The notes under the pieces: generated by a model
What the model saw: only the letters and a program-made list of their open reading frames with translations
Told to the model about the DNA's origin: nothing
The model's database searches: none
Position numbers and translations under genes: made by a program
DNA from: Lachnospiraceae bacterium
Lineage (GTDB): Bacteria; Bacillota; Clostridia; Lachnospirales; Lachnospiraceae
DNA length: 64,000 nt
Assembly (NCBI GenBank): GCA_900168235.1
Contig: FUZG01000004.1
Location: 124,001 to 188,000 of the forward strand
Reading direction: 5' to 3'
In this document: positions 8,254 through 16,629 of the stretch, piece after piece
How the letters are laid out: the number at the start of each line of letters is the position of its first letter
Numbering within the stretch: the first letter of the stretch is position 1

Positions 8254-9912
8254 TTAATCCTCCATCAAAACCCAGCCGCCATCTTCTTCGTCGTAATAGT
8301 AGATCTCGTCATTATCTTCGTCGTAGTAGCACATAGTGCCGCTCTCTTCATCGTAAAGATAAAGCGTATCATACTCGTACAGATACCAGATATCCTCGTC
8401 GTAGTCGTATATCCAGTCATTTTCCTCGCTGTCGCCGTAGTCATAGCCATACTCGCAGGAACCGCCTCCGCTTATGTTGCATCCGTACTCATTTTCGTAA
8501 GAGCCCCAGCCGTCCCAGTTGTCCTCAAAATCATCATAGTCGTAGTAATCGTCCGAACTTCTGCTGTCAGCAAAGTTTCCAAGCCACTCAATATAATCGT
8601 CATCGAAATCAAGCCCGGAATAAACGTCTCTTAACTGCTCATAGAACTCAGGATCACCGTAAGGGAGCGATACCGCAAGCCCCGTAAGCTCATTTTTATC
8701 CGAAGTATGACCGTAGTAAGTAACACTGGCTTTCAGCGCACTCATAAGGTTCTTCGCAGCTTCGCTTTCCGTATCAACGCTTTCTATAAGAGCCAGCATG
8801 TCACTGATATAGAAGTCCGACAGTGTGACGTTACTCATGTCGTTATCCCAGCTGTCCCAAAAGCTCTTGGAATATCTGCCCTTTGCTCTGTGATAACGGC
8901 TGTAGTTTTTATTTAAGAGTGCATCCTCATTTTGGTAGGCATATTCCTTCCATGCAGAATAAAGGCTCTTCATGGTTGAGGAATTATAGAGCCCTACACA
9001 TGCTGAATCGCCGCCGTAATCTTCTTCATTAGAACTAATGATATCGTCAACAATGCATTTACCGAGAAAAGGCGTGGAAATGCCGGGGTCCTCTTCTAAC
9101 TGTTTCATCCAGTTCGTATAATCCCAGCCGAGTCCGGATTCAAAATCTTCTGAGAGAAGGGTGTAGCTGCAATATGGCGCCAGCGCATAGCATGTTTCCA
9201 GATTCGCCATGATACAGCAGTCCATGCCGATAATGTCAAACTGAATATCCGAGTTTTCCGAAAAAGCCCGGGACATCTCGGCAATAGTGAGACTTGCTCT
9301 TTCATCCTGCCACTCATCATATCCAAAGCCGTAGACAGGACCGCCGCCATGATTCCAGAACAAAAAAATGTACCTATCCGCAGGATAATCAGTTTTGCAG
9401 AATTCGATAAACTCAGACAACGTATCATAGGATGTGCAGTCAAGCTGTCCAAGATCATCCCGAATAAGCGATAACTCTCCATCTTCCACTTTGTAAGTCT
9501 GTGCGGTCTTGGACGAAATACCATAGTCATGCCATTTTTTTGTACCCATGGTCTGGATGATGACATTTGCGTTGTCTCCAATCCCCGATGAAAGCATCTC
9601 TGAAATATCCTGAGATGCTTCACTCACCTCAGATTCAAGATCAGAACCATTCATATAGACCATGACAGTTGCAGACTTTGCATCTGTTCCGACAGAAATC
9701 GTTTCCACCGACGGAACTGCCTCAGGCGCTCCGCCTGCATTTATGCCTTCATGATCTTCCTGCTTTACAACAGTTTCCTGCACTGATTCTTCACGGACAC
9801 TCTCGGCTTCGGAATACTCCTGTTCATCATCGGGAAGGAGCATTATCACGATGAACAAAACTCCAAGTGTAGCCAATACAGTTATCACTATCAGTTTGAT
9901 CTTTTCTTTCAT
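8254..9912 (-). CDS. clostripain-family (C11) cysteine protease, membrane-anchored or secreted
   Basis: Extracytoplasmic cysteine peptidase of 552 aa. A hydrophobic segment at 6-26 acts as signal or anchor, followed by an acidic linker (27-80). The C11 domain spans about 80-450 with the catalytic His188 in FLFWNHGGGP and Cys233 in GMDCCIMAN, equivalent to the clostripain dyad. C11 enzymes usually cleave after Arg/Lys and often self-activate. Residues ~455-552 form a striking tail of Asp, Tyr and Glu (YYDYDD, IWYLYEYDTLYLYD), possibly a calcium- or wall-binding region. RBS GAGAGGGA precedes the ATG. It lies 25 bp after the DUF89 gene and is probably co-transcribed with it. Confidence 0.88.
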   Translation of the reverse strand: MKEKIKLIVITVLATLGVLFIVIMLLPDDEQEYSEAESVREESVQETVVKQEDHEGINAGGAPEAVPSVETISVGTDAKSATVMVYMNGSDLESEVSEASQDISEMLSSGIGDNANVIIQTMGTKKWHDYGISSKTAQTYKVEDGELSLIRDDLGQLDCTSYDTLSEFIEFCKTDYPADRYIFLFWNHGGGPVYGFGYDEWQDERASLTIAEMSRAFSENSDIQFDIIGMDCCIMANLETCYALAPYCSYTLLSEDFESGLGWDYTNWMKQLEEDPGISTPFLGKCIVDDIISSNEEDYGGDSACVGLYNSSTMKSLYSAWKEYAYQNEDALLNKNYSRYHRAKGRYSKSFWDSWDNDMSNVTLSDFYISDMLALIESVDTESEAAKNLMSALKASVTYYGHTSDKNELTGLAVSLPYGDPEFYEQLRDVYSGLDFDDDYIEWLGNFADSRSSDDYYDYDDFEDNWDGWGSYENEYGCNISGGGSCEYGYDYGDSEENDWIYDYDEDIWYLYEYDTLYLYDEESGTMCYYDEDNDEIYYYDEEDGGWVLMED

Positions 9913-9937
9913 TCGTCCCTCTCATAAGCCTGATCGC

Positions 9938-10780
9938 TTACTTTTCTTCCACAAAGATACCTGTAAGCTTCGGTACGCTGAATCTGCCCGTAAACAACTC
10001 GCATTTGCACAGGAAAGAATAGAAAATGTGATGACCCTGTTTGCATAACGACTCGTAATTGCCCTGACCCTTTGCCAGAATAACGTCAGCGGTATCCAGT
10101 GCATGCTTTGCATCATCAGGCAGCATGCCATAGACCGTTCCTGCTATAGATTTTCCGTTCGATATTATTTCTGCATATTTGTCTATACCCACATAATGGG
10201 CATCTTCCGCAGTCGCGTCATTCAGAACTTCATTACCGCGGACCATTACTTTTACTTTGATATTCGGATATATTTTTAGAAGCTGTTCGACAAACAGCTT
10301 ATCCAGTACGATCTCACCGCAGTTATCGGCTATCAGTAAAAAGCTTTTTGCCGCAGATAACTGATCAAAAAAGGAATCTAACGCTTCCCTGTCTCTATCA
10401 TGAACCTCATTATTTTCAAACAGAGAAAGGAACGTATCGTCATCCACGCTGTTCATGGCACCAAAATCAATATAGTTTCCGATACGTGCATATACCAATG
10501 CAGTTTCAAGAGGTTTCTCTGACTGTTCAATCTTATTTCGGAGATCATCCTCCATGGAAAGAACCATGTCATTATACTTTTTCTTAACTTCTTTATAAGA
10601 TGCCCGCTTGCCAAAACGTTTCTCATAGGTTTTAGCGAATAGGTAGACTAAATATGGAGAGGTATCATCCTCTGTTCTGTTATCAATGATGCTTTTCACT
10701 TCATCCAAATATTCCTTGTCATCTGTCAGATGGCTTTGCTTGTCATACAAGCACTTTGCACAGCTTTCGATAATTCTCAT
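9938..10780 (-). CDS. DUF89 / ARMT1-like damage-control phosphatase
   Basis: 280-residue cytosolic protein of the DUF89 family, metal-dependent phosphatases that remove damaged or surplus phosphometabolites. Visible features are an N-terminal Cys pair (CAKC), the helical part with RIGNYIDF, the metal-binding DNCGEIV loop near the middle, VRGNEVLND, and the late AKGQGNYESL motif, all in family order. I moved the start from a GTG at 10786 to the ATG at 10780 because AGGAG lies 5 nt before that ATG and overlaps the GTG. It precedes the clostripain-like gene by 25 bp. The substrate is unknown. Confidence 0.85.
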   Translation of the reverse strand: MRIIESCAKCLYDKQSHLTDDKEYLDEVKSIIDNRTEDDTSPYLVYLFAKTYEKRFGKRASYKEVKKKYNDMVLSMEDDLRNKIEQSEKPLETALVYARIGNYIDFGAMNSVDDDTFLSLFENNEVHDRDREALDSFFDQLSAAKSFLLIADNCGEIVLDKLFVEQLLKIYPNIKVKVMVRGNEVLNDATAEDAHYVGIDKYAEIISNGKSIAGTVYGMLPDDAKHALDTADVILAKGQGNYESLCKQGHHIFYSFLCKCELFTGRFSVPKLTGIFVEEK

Positions 10781-10801
10781 ATACACTCCTGCTCGATGTT
10801 T

Positions 10802-10992
10802 TTAAATAAATGAAGTATGGCTGACTTTCCACTGAATAAGCTTTATGCCTGTCCACAAGCCGTAGATTCCGCAAGTGATAATACTGAGAAGAAACCACTT
10901 GATCCAGTTACCGAAGAGTCCTAACCATTAATTCTTAAAACTCATTAAACTGATTTCAACCGGTGTATCTCCGCTTCCGTCAAAATACTTTA
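10802..10992 (-). pseudogene. remnant of a DUF898-like / zinc-ribbon membrane protein
   Basis: One minus-strand frame reads KYFDGSGDTPVEI...SFKN, then an in-frame TAA, then WLGLFGNWIKWFLLSIITCG and IYGLWTGIKLIQW...SHTSF before a final TAA (10804-10802). The pattern FDG-x-G...LFGNWIKWFLLSIIT-x-GIY-x-W...W-x-x-HT is the repeat of small DUF898-like membrane proteins that often carry an N-terminal zinc ribbon. The front is missing and there is an internal stop, so it is a decayed gene end downstream of the lipoprotein at 10990-12384. Confidence 0.55.
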
Positions 10993-12384
10993 CTGTCGGG
11001 AAGAAAACGGCGTAAACCGAATCTTCATATAAGCCAGCTTGGCTTTCCGATAGTAGAAGGAATACTCCTCTTCGGTGATCTGTTTTGAGTTATAGTCCCA
11101 GGAATAACCGTCATCAGAGTATATCCAGTAGTCTGTGTCGTTCTCAACGTAATGAGCAACGCCATCAATGGGAGTCAAAAATTTGTACGATCCCTGCATT
11201 TCTAAATGAGTTACAGAGTCCCTGCCGCCATTTGATAACTGCTCCTCGTAAAAGCTTCCGTCAGGCATGAGATAATACTTATTGTTAAAATCCGACATAC
11301 AGATACGTGTCCATGTACCCTTGTGGATCGTAAACGCATCGTAGACCGCATCCACATAGCCCCGCTTATTTGCGCCGATAAAAAGCTCATCTATTCCGTC
11401 ATGGTCAATATCAGTGAGATAATATCCGAGAACATCCGCAGGATCATCATGGAATCCTTTTGCAGTATAAACATCAGCGCAAAGCGTACTGCAGTTATTG
11501 CTTCTCAAAGTGTCGGCATCCTGATATTCAGAAACTGCCTTTGCATATCTTTTTATAATGTCGTCATACATTTCAGAGACAGCTTCTGCCTTATCCCTGC
11601 CCGGATCCCATTCATTTGAAACAAATCTGTATCCGCTGTCAGTTTTATACATAATAAGCTTAAACTTCGTCGCGTCTCCGAAATCTGACGCTCCTTCATC
11701 ATACCAGGCTGAGACAAATTCGACCGTGAGCTTGTCGCCCTCTGCCGTACCTGAGATACATTTCACAGGAGCGTAATTTGTGTCACCATGTTCAAAAGCG
11801 TACAGATCCAGCTTTTTAATGTATCTCCAGTTAAGCGGATGCGATGCGGATGAATAGGAAGCACCTGTTGTTTCCTGTACAAATTTTTCTACATCGGCTT
11901 TGCTGATATAGGTCAGATCACCGTAAAGCTCTTCCTCTTCATTAGCTGATTCCTTCAAATATTCGTCGACAACCGTACTATGATCAATTTCCGTCGCTTC
12001 GATCTCTGCACCGTTATAAAAAACCTCATCCCACCAGATATTTTCCGGTGAATCAAACTCCGCTGTTGTAAAGCCGTTATAACGAGTTGAGTTCAGGTCT
12101 TCCTCAATAGAAGACAGCTCTGCTGAAGAAAGCTCTTTCACTTCAGCCGAATCTTCTTCAGAAGCCGACTCTTCTTTTGAATCCGTTGAAGAATCAACAT
12201 CTGATGCAGCCTCGCTTTCTGAAGCCGGATCCTCAGACTCCTCCGAAGCATCATCTTCCTCTGATGAAATCACACTCTCCGAATCACCCTTCCCGAAAGG
12301 CAGAAAACTGCATCCTGTGATCAGGCTTACGCATAAACCTGAAATAAGCACAAGCTCGGATAATCTATAGAACCTTTTTAACAT
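10990..12384 (-). CDS. lipoprotein of unknown function with Ser/Glu-rich linker
   Basis: Secreted lipoprotein of 464 aa. The signal peptide ends in the lipobox LITGC with Cys25 as lipidation site. Residues ~33-95 are a Ser/Glu/Asp-rich linker, probably spanning the wall. The folded part (~100-464) contains a DIDHDGIDELFIG segment, an EF-hand-like calcium loop of the kind seen in FG-GAP-like surface proteins, and many aromatic residues. I do not recognise the family. RBS GGAGGAG precedes the ATG. The stop at 10990 runs straight into a DUF898-like remnant in another frame, so the last few residues may be altered. Monocistronic as far as can be seen. Confidence 0.75.
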   Translation of the reverse strand: MLKRFYRLSELVLISGLCVSLITGCSFLPFGKGDSESVISSEEDDASEESEDPASESEAASDVDSSTDSKEESASEEDSAEVKELSSAELSSIEEDLNSTRYNGFTTAEFDSPENIWWDEVFYNGAEIEATEIDHSTVVDEYLKESANEEEELYGDLTYISKADVEKFVQETTGASYSSASHPLNWRYIKKLDLYAFEHGDTNYAPVKCISGTAEGDKLTVEFVSAWYDEGASDFGDATKFKLIMYKTDSGYRFVSNEWDPGRDKAEAVSEMYDDIIKRYAKAVSEYQDADTLRSNNCSTLCADVYTAKGFHDDPADVLGYYLTDIDHDGIDELFIGANKRGYVDAVYDAFTIHKGTWTRICMSDFNNKYYLMPDGSFYEEQLSNGGRDSVTHLEMQGSYKFLTPIDGVAHYVENDTDYWIYSDDGYSWDYNSKQITEEEYSFYYRKAKLAYMKIRFTPFSSRQ

Positions 12385-12560
12385 AAATCTCCTCCGTTAT
12401 TTATTTCATCTTTCTCTTTACGGCTCATTTTACCATGTACATATTTTTTAATCGCCCGGTACCGAAAATTGTACAATCTTAATTATACCTTAAGACCGTT
12501 TCCCGCTCATTTGTTGTGCTATACTTTATTATAGAAAAAATATTTTCGGGAGAGTTCAGA

Positions 12561-13820
12561 ATGAAATTACCTTTTTTAGATGATAACAATGTAAAATGGG
12601 GCGTTACCGCCTTTTATGTAATAGTTGCAAGCATTCTCTTTACGTTTGCTCTTTTTAACTATCCTATCTTTTTTGGATGGATCGGAGCCATCTTAAAAGT
12701 TCTTACTCCGATAATATACGGTCTTCTGATCGCTTATGTATTGTCACCTGTTATCAACTGGTTTGATAACGTTATATTCCCGCCTGTCTGCAAAAAATTG
12801 AACTTATCACCGGGGCCCAGAGGAAAACGGCGCCTGCGCTATCTTTCAATTTTACTTACGATACTCATGCTGTTCTGCATGCTGAGCTTTTTCATAAGTC
12901 TCATCATTCCTTCACTTATAAGCAGTGTCACAAGCATCGTGAACAACATACCGACATACGTTAATCATGTGATCGAGTTTACAAATAAGAAGTTCGATGA
13001 CAACCCGGAGATCGCGGCGTATATTAACAGCTATTCTGACACACTGACAGACTGGTCAAATAATTTCATTACAAATGTTATGCCGCACTTGAATCAACTG
13101 ATCTCATCTATTTCAATAGGCATCATCAGATCAGTGTCCTTCATATGGAATCTGGTGATAGGACTCATCCTTGCGCTGTATATACTTGCAAAAAAGGAAC
13201 ACTTTACTGCCCAGGCCAGAAAAGTTATTTTTGCTATGACAAAAAATGGCTCACCCTTTGAAATACTTGATGAACTTAGCCAGGTAAACAATACCTTTAA
13301 TAAATATATCGTGAGTTCCATCGTGGATTCTCTTATTATCGGAGTTATCTGTTTCGCAGCGTGTGTTATCCTTCGTATACCGTATCCTACACTTATTGCG
13401 GTTGTAGTAGGCGTAACGAACATCATCCCGTTTTTTGGCCCGTTCCTCGGTGCTGTGCCATGCGCGATCATCATCCTGATGGTAAAACCGCTGTCAGCCA
13501 TTACATTCCTGATAATGGTGCTGATACTCCAGCAGTGTGACGGAAATATCATAAAACCCAGGCTTTTTGGTGAGTCAACGGGTCTTCCGGGATTTTGGGT
13601 CATTGTTGCCATCCTTGTAGGCGGCGGCCTTTTTGGAGTTCCCGGAATGTATCTTGGAACACCGGTACTATCTCTGATCTACATGGCAATCAAAAAGAAT
13701 ATCAACAGCAGACTCAGAGAAAAGGGACTTCCGATCGATACCAAACAGTATGCGAGTCCTAATGAATTGAAATATTCCAGTCAGTTTGAAGACACTGACG
13801 AAATAGACGAAAAAGAATAA
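12561..13820 (+). CDS. AI-2E transporter / PerM family membrane protein
   Basis: Integral membrane protein of 419 aa in the PF01594 (YdiK/PerM/TqsA) family. It has two N-terminal TM helices (about 10-55), a TM near 85-110, an extracytoplasmic helical region (about 110-180), and five or so C-terminal helices with the family segment IIPFFGPFLGAVPCAIIILM near residue 290-310 and GLPGFWVIVAILVGGGLFG later. The family includes AI-2 exporters and Na+/H+ antiporters; the substrate here is unknown. I use ATG 12561, preceded by GGGAGAG, rather than the ATG at 12516, which lacks an RBS. It is convergent with the PNPOx-like gene across a shared terminator. Confidence 0.88.
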   Translation: MKLPFLDDNNVKWGVTAFYVIVASILFTFALFNYPIFFGWIGAILKVLTPIIYGLLIAYVLSPVINWFDNVIFPPVCKKLNLSPGPRGKRRLRYLSILLTILMLFCMLSFFISLIIPSLISSVTSIVNNIPTYVNHVIEFTNKKFDDNPEIAAYINSYSDTLTDWSNNFITNVMPHLNQLISSISIGIIRSVSFIWNLVIGLILALYILAKKEHFTAQARKVIFAMTKNGSPFEILDELSQVNNTFNKYIVSSIVDSLIIGVICFAACVILRIPYPTLIAVVVGVTNIIPFFGPFLGAVPCAIIILMVKPLSAITFLIMVLILQQCDGNIIKPRLFGESTGLPGFWVIVAILVGGGLFGVPGMYLGTPVLSLIYMAIKKNINSRLREKGLPIDTKQYASPNELKYSSQFEDTDEIDEKE

Positions 13821-13868
13821 AAAAAGACACATGAACCGTGATATTCACATGGGTTCATGTGTCTTTTT
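13821..13868. terminator. bidirectional terminator
   Basis: Perfect 17-bp arms (13821-13837, 13852-13868), with A's on one flank and T's on the other in both directions. It sits between convergent genes, 1 nt past the plus-strand stop and 23 nt past the minus-strand stop. Confidence 0.93.
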
Positions 13869-13890
13869 TTCTCAGGTCAGATATACTCCC

Positions 13891-14283
13891 TTAGAACTCC
13901 ACTGTTTTCGGAGCTGCTGTGAATGATGAGAATGTAGCCTTTGCATCCTTGAAGTAAAGAACTTCTGTATTCTCATCCTCTGCGGAGTACATATTCTTTA
14001 AGGACGGATATGCATCGAGCATGTGAGCCTTTGCCTCTACACGGTCATCGCGTACCAGTGTTCCTGCAACTCTGAGCCATGTACCTGCCTTAAATGCGCA
14101 GAGCTCAACCTTCGGATTTGCCTGGATCTGCTTTGAAACGTCCTTTGATTTTCCTGTCTGGATATAGAGCTTTCCTTCAAAGATCTCGATAGTTCCAAAA
14201 GGACGAACTCTCGGCTGATCACCGTCAACTGTTGCAAGATAATATGTCTCTGCTTCTTTTAAAAACTTATATACTTCTTCCAT
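13891..14283 (-). CDS. PNPOx-like FMN-binding split-barrel protein
   Basis: Small cytosolic flavoprotein-type domain of 130 aa related to pyridoxamine 5'-phosphate oxidase. Typical features are the N-terminal EVYKFLKEAETYYLATVDGDQPRVRPFG, in which the strand before the Arg-Pro-Phe contacts FMN, then GKLYIQTGKSKDV and a central strand KVELCAFK. Such stand-alone proteins reduce or bind flavin-dependent substrates; no specific substrate is indicated. ATG 14283 is chosen over an upstream start because AAGGAG lies 7 nt before it. Downstream is the shared terminator at 13821-13868, and the SGNH hydrolase gene lies 112 bp upstream. Confidence 0.85.
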   Translation of the reverse strand: MEEVYKFLKEAETYYLATVDGDQPRVRPFGTIEIFEGKLYIQTGKSKDVSKQIQANPKVELCAFKAGTWLRVAGTLVRDDRVEAKAHMLDAYPSLKNMYSAEDENTEVLYFKDAKATFSSFTAAPKTVEF

Positions 14284-14394
14284 TCTGCATCTCCTTTTTT
14301 GAAATAACATTGCAGTTAAGCAAAATTATGATCATATTTTTGCATTTGCTCTGTACGAACATAATATCACGTAACACCCCATTTAAAACTCTCA

Positions 14395-15018
14395 TCAGAT
14401 AATTTTTCTTAAATATTTAGAAACTACCTCTGCAAACTTTCTGTGGCCGGTTTCGTCCATGTGCTCATCATCGATCTCACTGGGAGTAACGTAATCAGAT
14501 GCTGCAAGAAAATGTACACCTCGTTTATCTGCTATCTCCTTATAAACCTCCTTCAGCCCCTTGCTCACGAGTACGGAGTTTTCATTAAATTCAGGATCTT
14601 TTTCCGGTCTCCACACTTCATCACCGAGATGCATTGGTGAGATTAAAAGGATCTTACTTGGTTTTACATATTTTTGTACAAGGTCAAGACACAGTTCTAT
14701 ACCCTTTCCGATCACGTATGGTGACGCATTGTAGCAGGTCTTGCAGTCATTTGTTCCGAGCATGACGATGGCACCGTCTATCGGATAATGGCTCTCAAGA
14801 AGCGGTGACAGCGTGCTGAGCCCCCTCCTGCCCTTACGTATGCTGTCTTCAAAAACAGTTGTCCTTCCGCAGAGACCGTCTTCCAGTATTCTGATGTCTG
14901 AATATTTTTCCTGAAGGATGCTTGTCCAGCGGGTTCCCCAGGGATACCTCTCAAAAGGATATGAACCGGGAACAAGTCCCCATGTATTTGAATCTCCAAA
15001 TGCCATTATCTGCTTCAT
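14395..15018 (-). CDS. SGNH/GDSL-family hydrolase (arylesterase-like)
   Basis: 207-residue esterase or lipase-like enzyme without a signal peptide. The nucleophile block FGDSNTWG places catalytic Ser at 10. The oxyanion Asn is in LGTNDCK, and the C-terminal block DDEHMDETGHRKFAE supplies the Asp and His. The sequence resembles TesA/arylesterase-type and carbohydrate-esterase SGNH proteins, so it may remove acetyl or other acyl groups; the substrate is not predictable. The open frame extends to a TTG at 15036, but ATG 15018 gives the canonical N-terminus (MKQIMAFGDSN) and has GAGGG/CAGG upstream. Upstream lies a 400-bp region with an inverted repeat copy. Confidence 0.9.
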   Translation of the reverse strand: MKQIMAFGDSNTWGLVPGSYPFERYPWGTRWTSILQEKYSDIRILEDGLCGRTTVFEDSIRKGRRGLSTLSPLLESHYPIDGAIVMLGTNDCKTCYNASPYVIGKGIELCLDLVQKYVKPSKILLISPMHLGDEVWRPEKDPEFNENSVLVSKGLKEVYKEIADKRGVHFLAASDYVTPSEIDDEHMDETGHRKFAEVVSKYLRKII

Positions 15019-15155
15019 ACGCCTGCCCTCACACAACCTGTAACCATCAATTCCATTCGATGGTTATACTATAAACCTGATCAATAAGAGCGGGTATTAT
15101 TGATGTTTTATTGCCTGTAATAAATTTTAGTTATCACAGACAATAAAAATGCATA

Positions 15156-15294
15156 GTTTTGAAACTAACAATCAGAAACACGCATTTACTGCGGGTTTCG
15201 TATGAAAGTTTTCACTGAACAGAAATGGGCAATTTTTAAATGCGAAGCATTGCCCATTTCATGGCTTTTGGAATGCTTGCATTTCAAAAGTCAT
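15156..15294 (+). repeat. three-hairpin inverted repeat element, copy 1
   Basis: About 139 bp nearly identical to the reverse complement of 21831-21968. It holds three potential stem-loops: GAAACACGCA...TGCGGGTTTC (one mismatch here), AAATGGGCAA...TTGCCCATTT (perfect) and ATGGCTTTTGGAATG...CATTTCAAAAGTCAT. Both ends carry TTTTGAAA in opposite orientation. It looks like a small non-autonomous element or a regulatory repeat. It ends 126 bp before the peptide precursor ATG. Confidence 0.85.
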
Positions 15295-15338
15295 ACAAAT
15301 GTAACACTTTTGTTAGAGTTATCTCTAAATTTATGTTG

Positions 15339-15344
15339 TATAAT
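15339..15344 (+). promoter_or_regulatory. -10-like box before the RiPP precursor
   Basis: A perfect TATAAT lies 76 nt upstream of the precursor ATG, in an A/T-rich stretch just outside the repeat copy. No good -35 is visible at 17 nt, so the promoter may need an activator. Confidence 0.35.
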
Positions 15345-15420
15345 GGTATACACGATAGAATTAAAAAAATATTAAGAAAGTCGTCACAATATCGTAAGAT
15401 ATCCGACGCAGGAGACAAAC

Positions 15421-15624
15421 ATGAAAAAGCAGTGGGGAACACCCGAATTAATGGAACTTAACATCAATGAGACAGCCCACAGATGGTTGGGTTGTTTTTG
15501 GGATGGCGGATACATCGGAGATGGAATAATCTCCGGTCACGGCACTTTTGATCCGAACGAAAGCCCTTGCTTCAATAAGCCTGAAGAGCCCAACCGCAGC
15601 AATCCGACTGAGCCGAAGAGCTGA
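15421..15624 (+). CDS. RiPP precursor peptide, lasso-peptide-like (paeninodin-type leader)
   Basis: 67-residue peptide with RBS CAGGAG before the ATG. The first 19 residues look like a lasso leader: W5-x-x-P8-x-L10...L13 matches the YxxPxL recognition motif with Trp for Tyr, and Thr18-Ala19 fits the conserved Thr at position -2. The predicted core starts at His20 and has Asp28 at position 9, where a macrolactam acceptor is expected. The rest has Cys25 and Cys50, a Gly-rich stretch (GDGIISGHG, 33-41), a Pro-rich tail and a C-terminal Ser67. A terminal Ser next to an HPr-kinase-like gene matches paeninodin-type lasso peptides phosphorylated on the last Ser. A 48-residue core would be long for a lasso, so further trimming or another fold is possible. 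Confidence 0.72.
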   Translation: MKKQWGTPELMELNINETAHRWLGCFWDGGYIGDGIISGHGTFDPNESPCFNKPEEPNRSNPTEPKS

Positions 15625-15649
15625 GTTCTGTTAAGATAATCAGATTTAG

Positions 15650-15689
15650 ATACCTTTGTATCATCCATATTGATACAAAGGTATTTTTT
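15650..15689 (+). terminator. strong terminator between RiPP precursor and its enzymes
   Basis: Perfect 13-bp arms (15650-15662, 15672-15684) with a 9-nt loop, followed by six T's. It lies 26 nt past the precursor stop and 37 nt before the kinase ATG. Partial read-through would give much precursor and little enzyme. Confidence 0.92.
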
Positions 15690-15726
15690 CGTATTGATAA
15701 AATGCTGAACAAACGGAAGGATAAGT

Positions 15727-16629
15727 ATGTTTCAATATCGGATATATGGTCTGAAACTGGATTCTGATATCCCGTTCAGACAGCTTATAGAAGATTCATC
15801 AGACACTGCTCCTGATATAATTTTAAGAAAAAGCGAACCGTCTCCTGCCCTTCTGGATCTTTCAAAAGATTCTTTTTTTGACATGGACCCGAAATTCTGC
15901 TGGTTCCATAACACCACACTTTTCTGTTGGATCGAGGACGGGACCCGTATTTTCTATTCACCGCAGGAAAATGCCAATGAAGAGTATCTGAAAACCTATA
16001 TATTGGGTTATGCCCTGTCCATGCTCTTTTATCAGCGAAAGATGCCCGCCATTCACTGCAGTGGACTCAGAAAGGGAGATCACGCCATTCTAATTTCCGG
16101 AAAGAGCGGTTCAGGTAAATCTACCATGGCTTCTCTTTTTCTTGATAACGGCTATGACCTTATGGCTGATGACGTTTTGGTCACAGCAGTCCGTGATAAT
16201 ACAGTTTACGGCTACCCTGCTTTTCCATGGACAAAGCTCCAGCGTTCTATTGCTGAAAAGCGCTTCCCGAATCTGGCAAATCTCATATATATTGACGAGG
16301 ATAAGGACAAATTTCTCGTTCCCTGGGAAGGCGAATTTCGTACAGACAGCGCTGTGGTCGATTCCATGTATATAATTATTGTTGCGCCTCCCGATACAGA
16401 ACTGCGTATTACAGAAGTGACCGGTCCGGATAAGATCATGCTGATCCTTGACAACATGTTCCCGCGACGCGAGATACTTCTTGATAAAAATAATCCTCTC
16501 GCAGTATCAATGGCGGCAAAGCTTGCATCATCACTGCGTCTGTACGCAGTCTTTCGCCCTGACGGGCAGGATACAGCTGAAAAAATGTATCAAATAATCA
16601 ACGAAACTATCGATTCGAGGGAAAAATAA
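15727..16629 (+). CDS. HPr-kinase-like P-loop kinase of the RiPP locus
   Basis: 300-residue protein resembling the C-terminal catalytic domain of HPr kinase/phosphorylase and the kinases of paeninodin-type lasso clusters. The Walker A loop GKSGSGKS lies at 125-132, preceded by His110 in AIHCSGL, and an acidic pair Asp148-Asp149 (MADDVL) follows, as in HprK-type kinases. In known lasso clusters such enzymes phosphorylate the C-terminal Ser of the precursor, and the precursor here ends in Ser. That role is inferred from context. The first ~100 residues are a less conserved N-domain. RBS GGAAGG precedes the ATG. The stop overlaps the cyclase ATG (TAATG), so the two are translationally coupled. 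Confidence 0.82.
   Translation: MFQYRIYGLKLDSDIPFRQLIEDSSDTAPDIILRKSEPSPALLDLSKDSFFDMDPKFCWFHNTTLFCWIEDGTRIFYSPQENANEEYLKTYILGYALSMLFYQRKMPAIHCSGLRKGDHAILISGKSGSGKSTMASLFLDNGYDLMADDVLVTAVRDNTVYGYPAFPWTKLQRSIAEKRFPNLANLIYIDEDKDKFLVPWEGEFRTDSAVVDSMYIIIVAPPDTELRITEVTGPDKIMLILDNMFPRREILLDKNNPLAVSMAAKLASSLRLYAVFRPDGQDTAEKMYQIINETIDSREK

Larger units (their letters stand above)
15019..15420. other. 402-bp intergenic region before the RiPP locus
   Basis: It contains the promoter side of the SGNH gene, copy 1 of a ~138-bp structured repeat (15156-15294) and a -10-like TATAAT for the peptide gene (15339-15344). I see no coding sequence with an RBS in it. Confidence 0.6.

Noticed and set aside
8265-8450. 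Thr/Met-rich open frame inside the clostripain-like tail
   Set aside because: It is a reading-frame shadow of the Asp/Tyr-rich tail (GAC/TAC repeats shift to ACG/ATG-type codons).
15240-15461. 73-residue plus-strand open frame upstream of the precursor
   Set aside because: It lies in the repeat copy and promoter region and runs into the precursor in another frame; no RBS.
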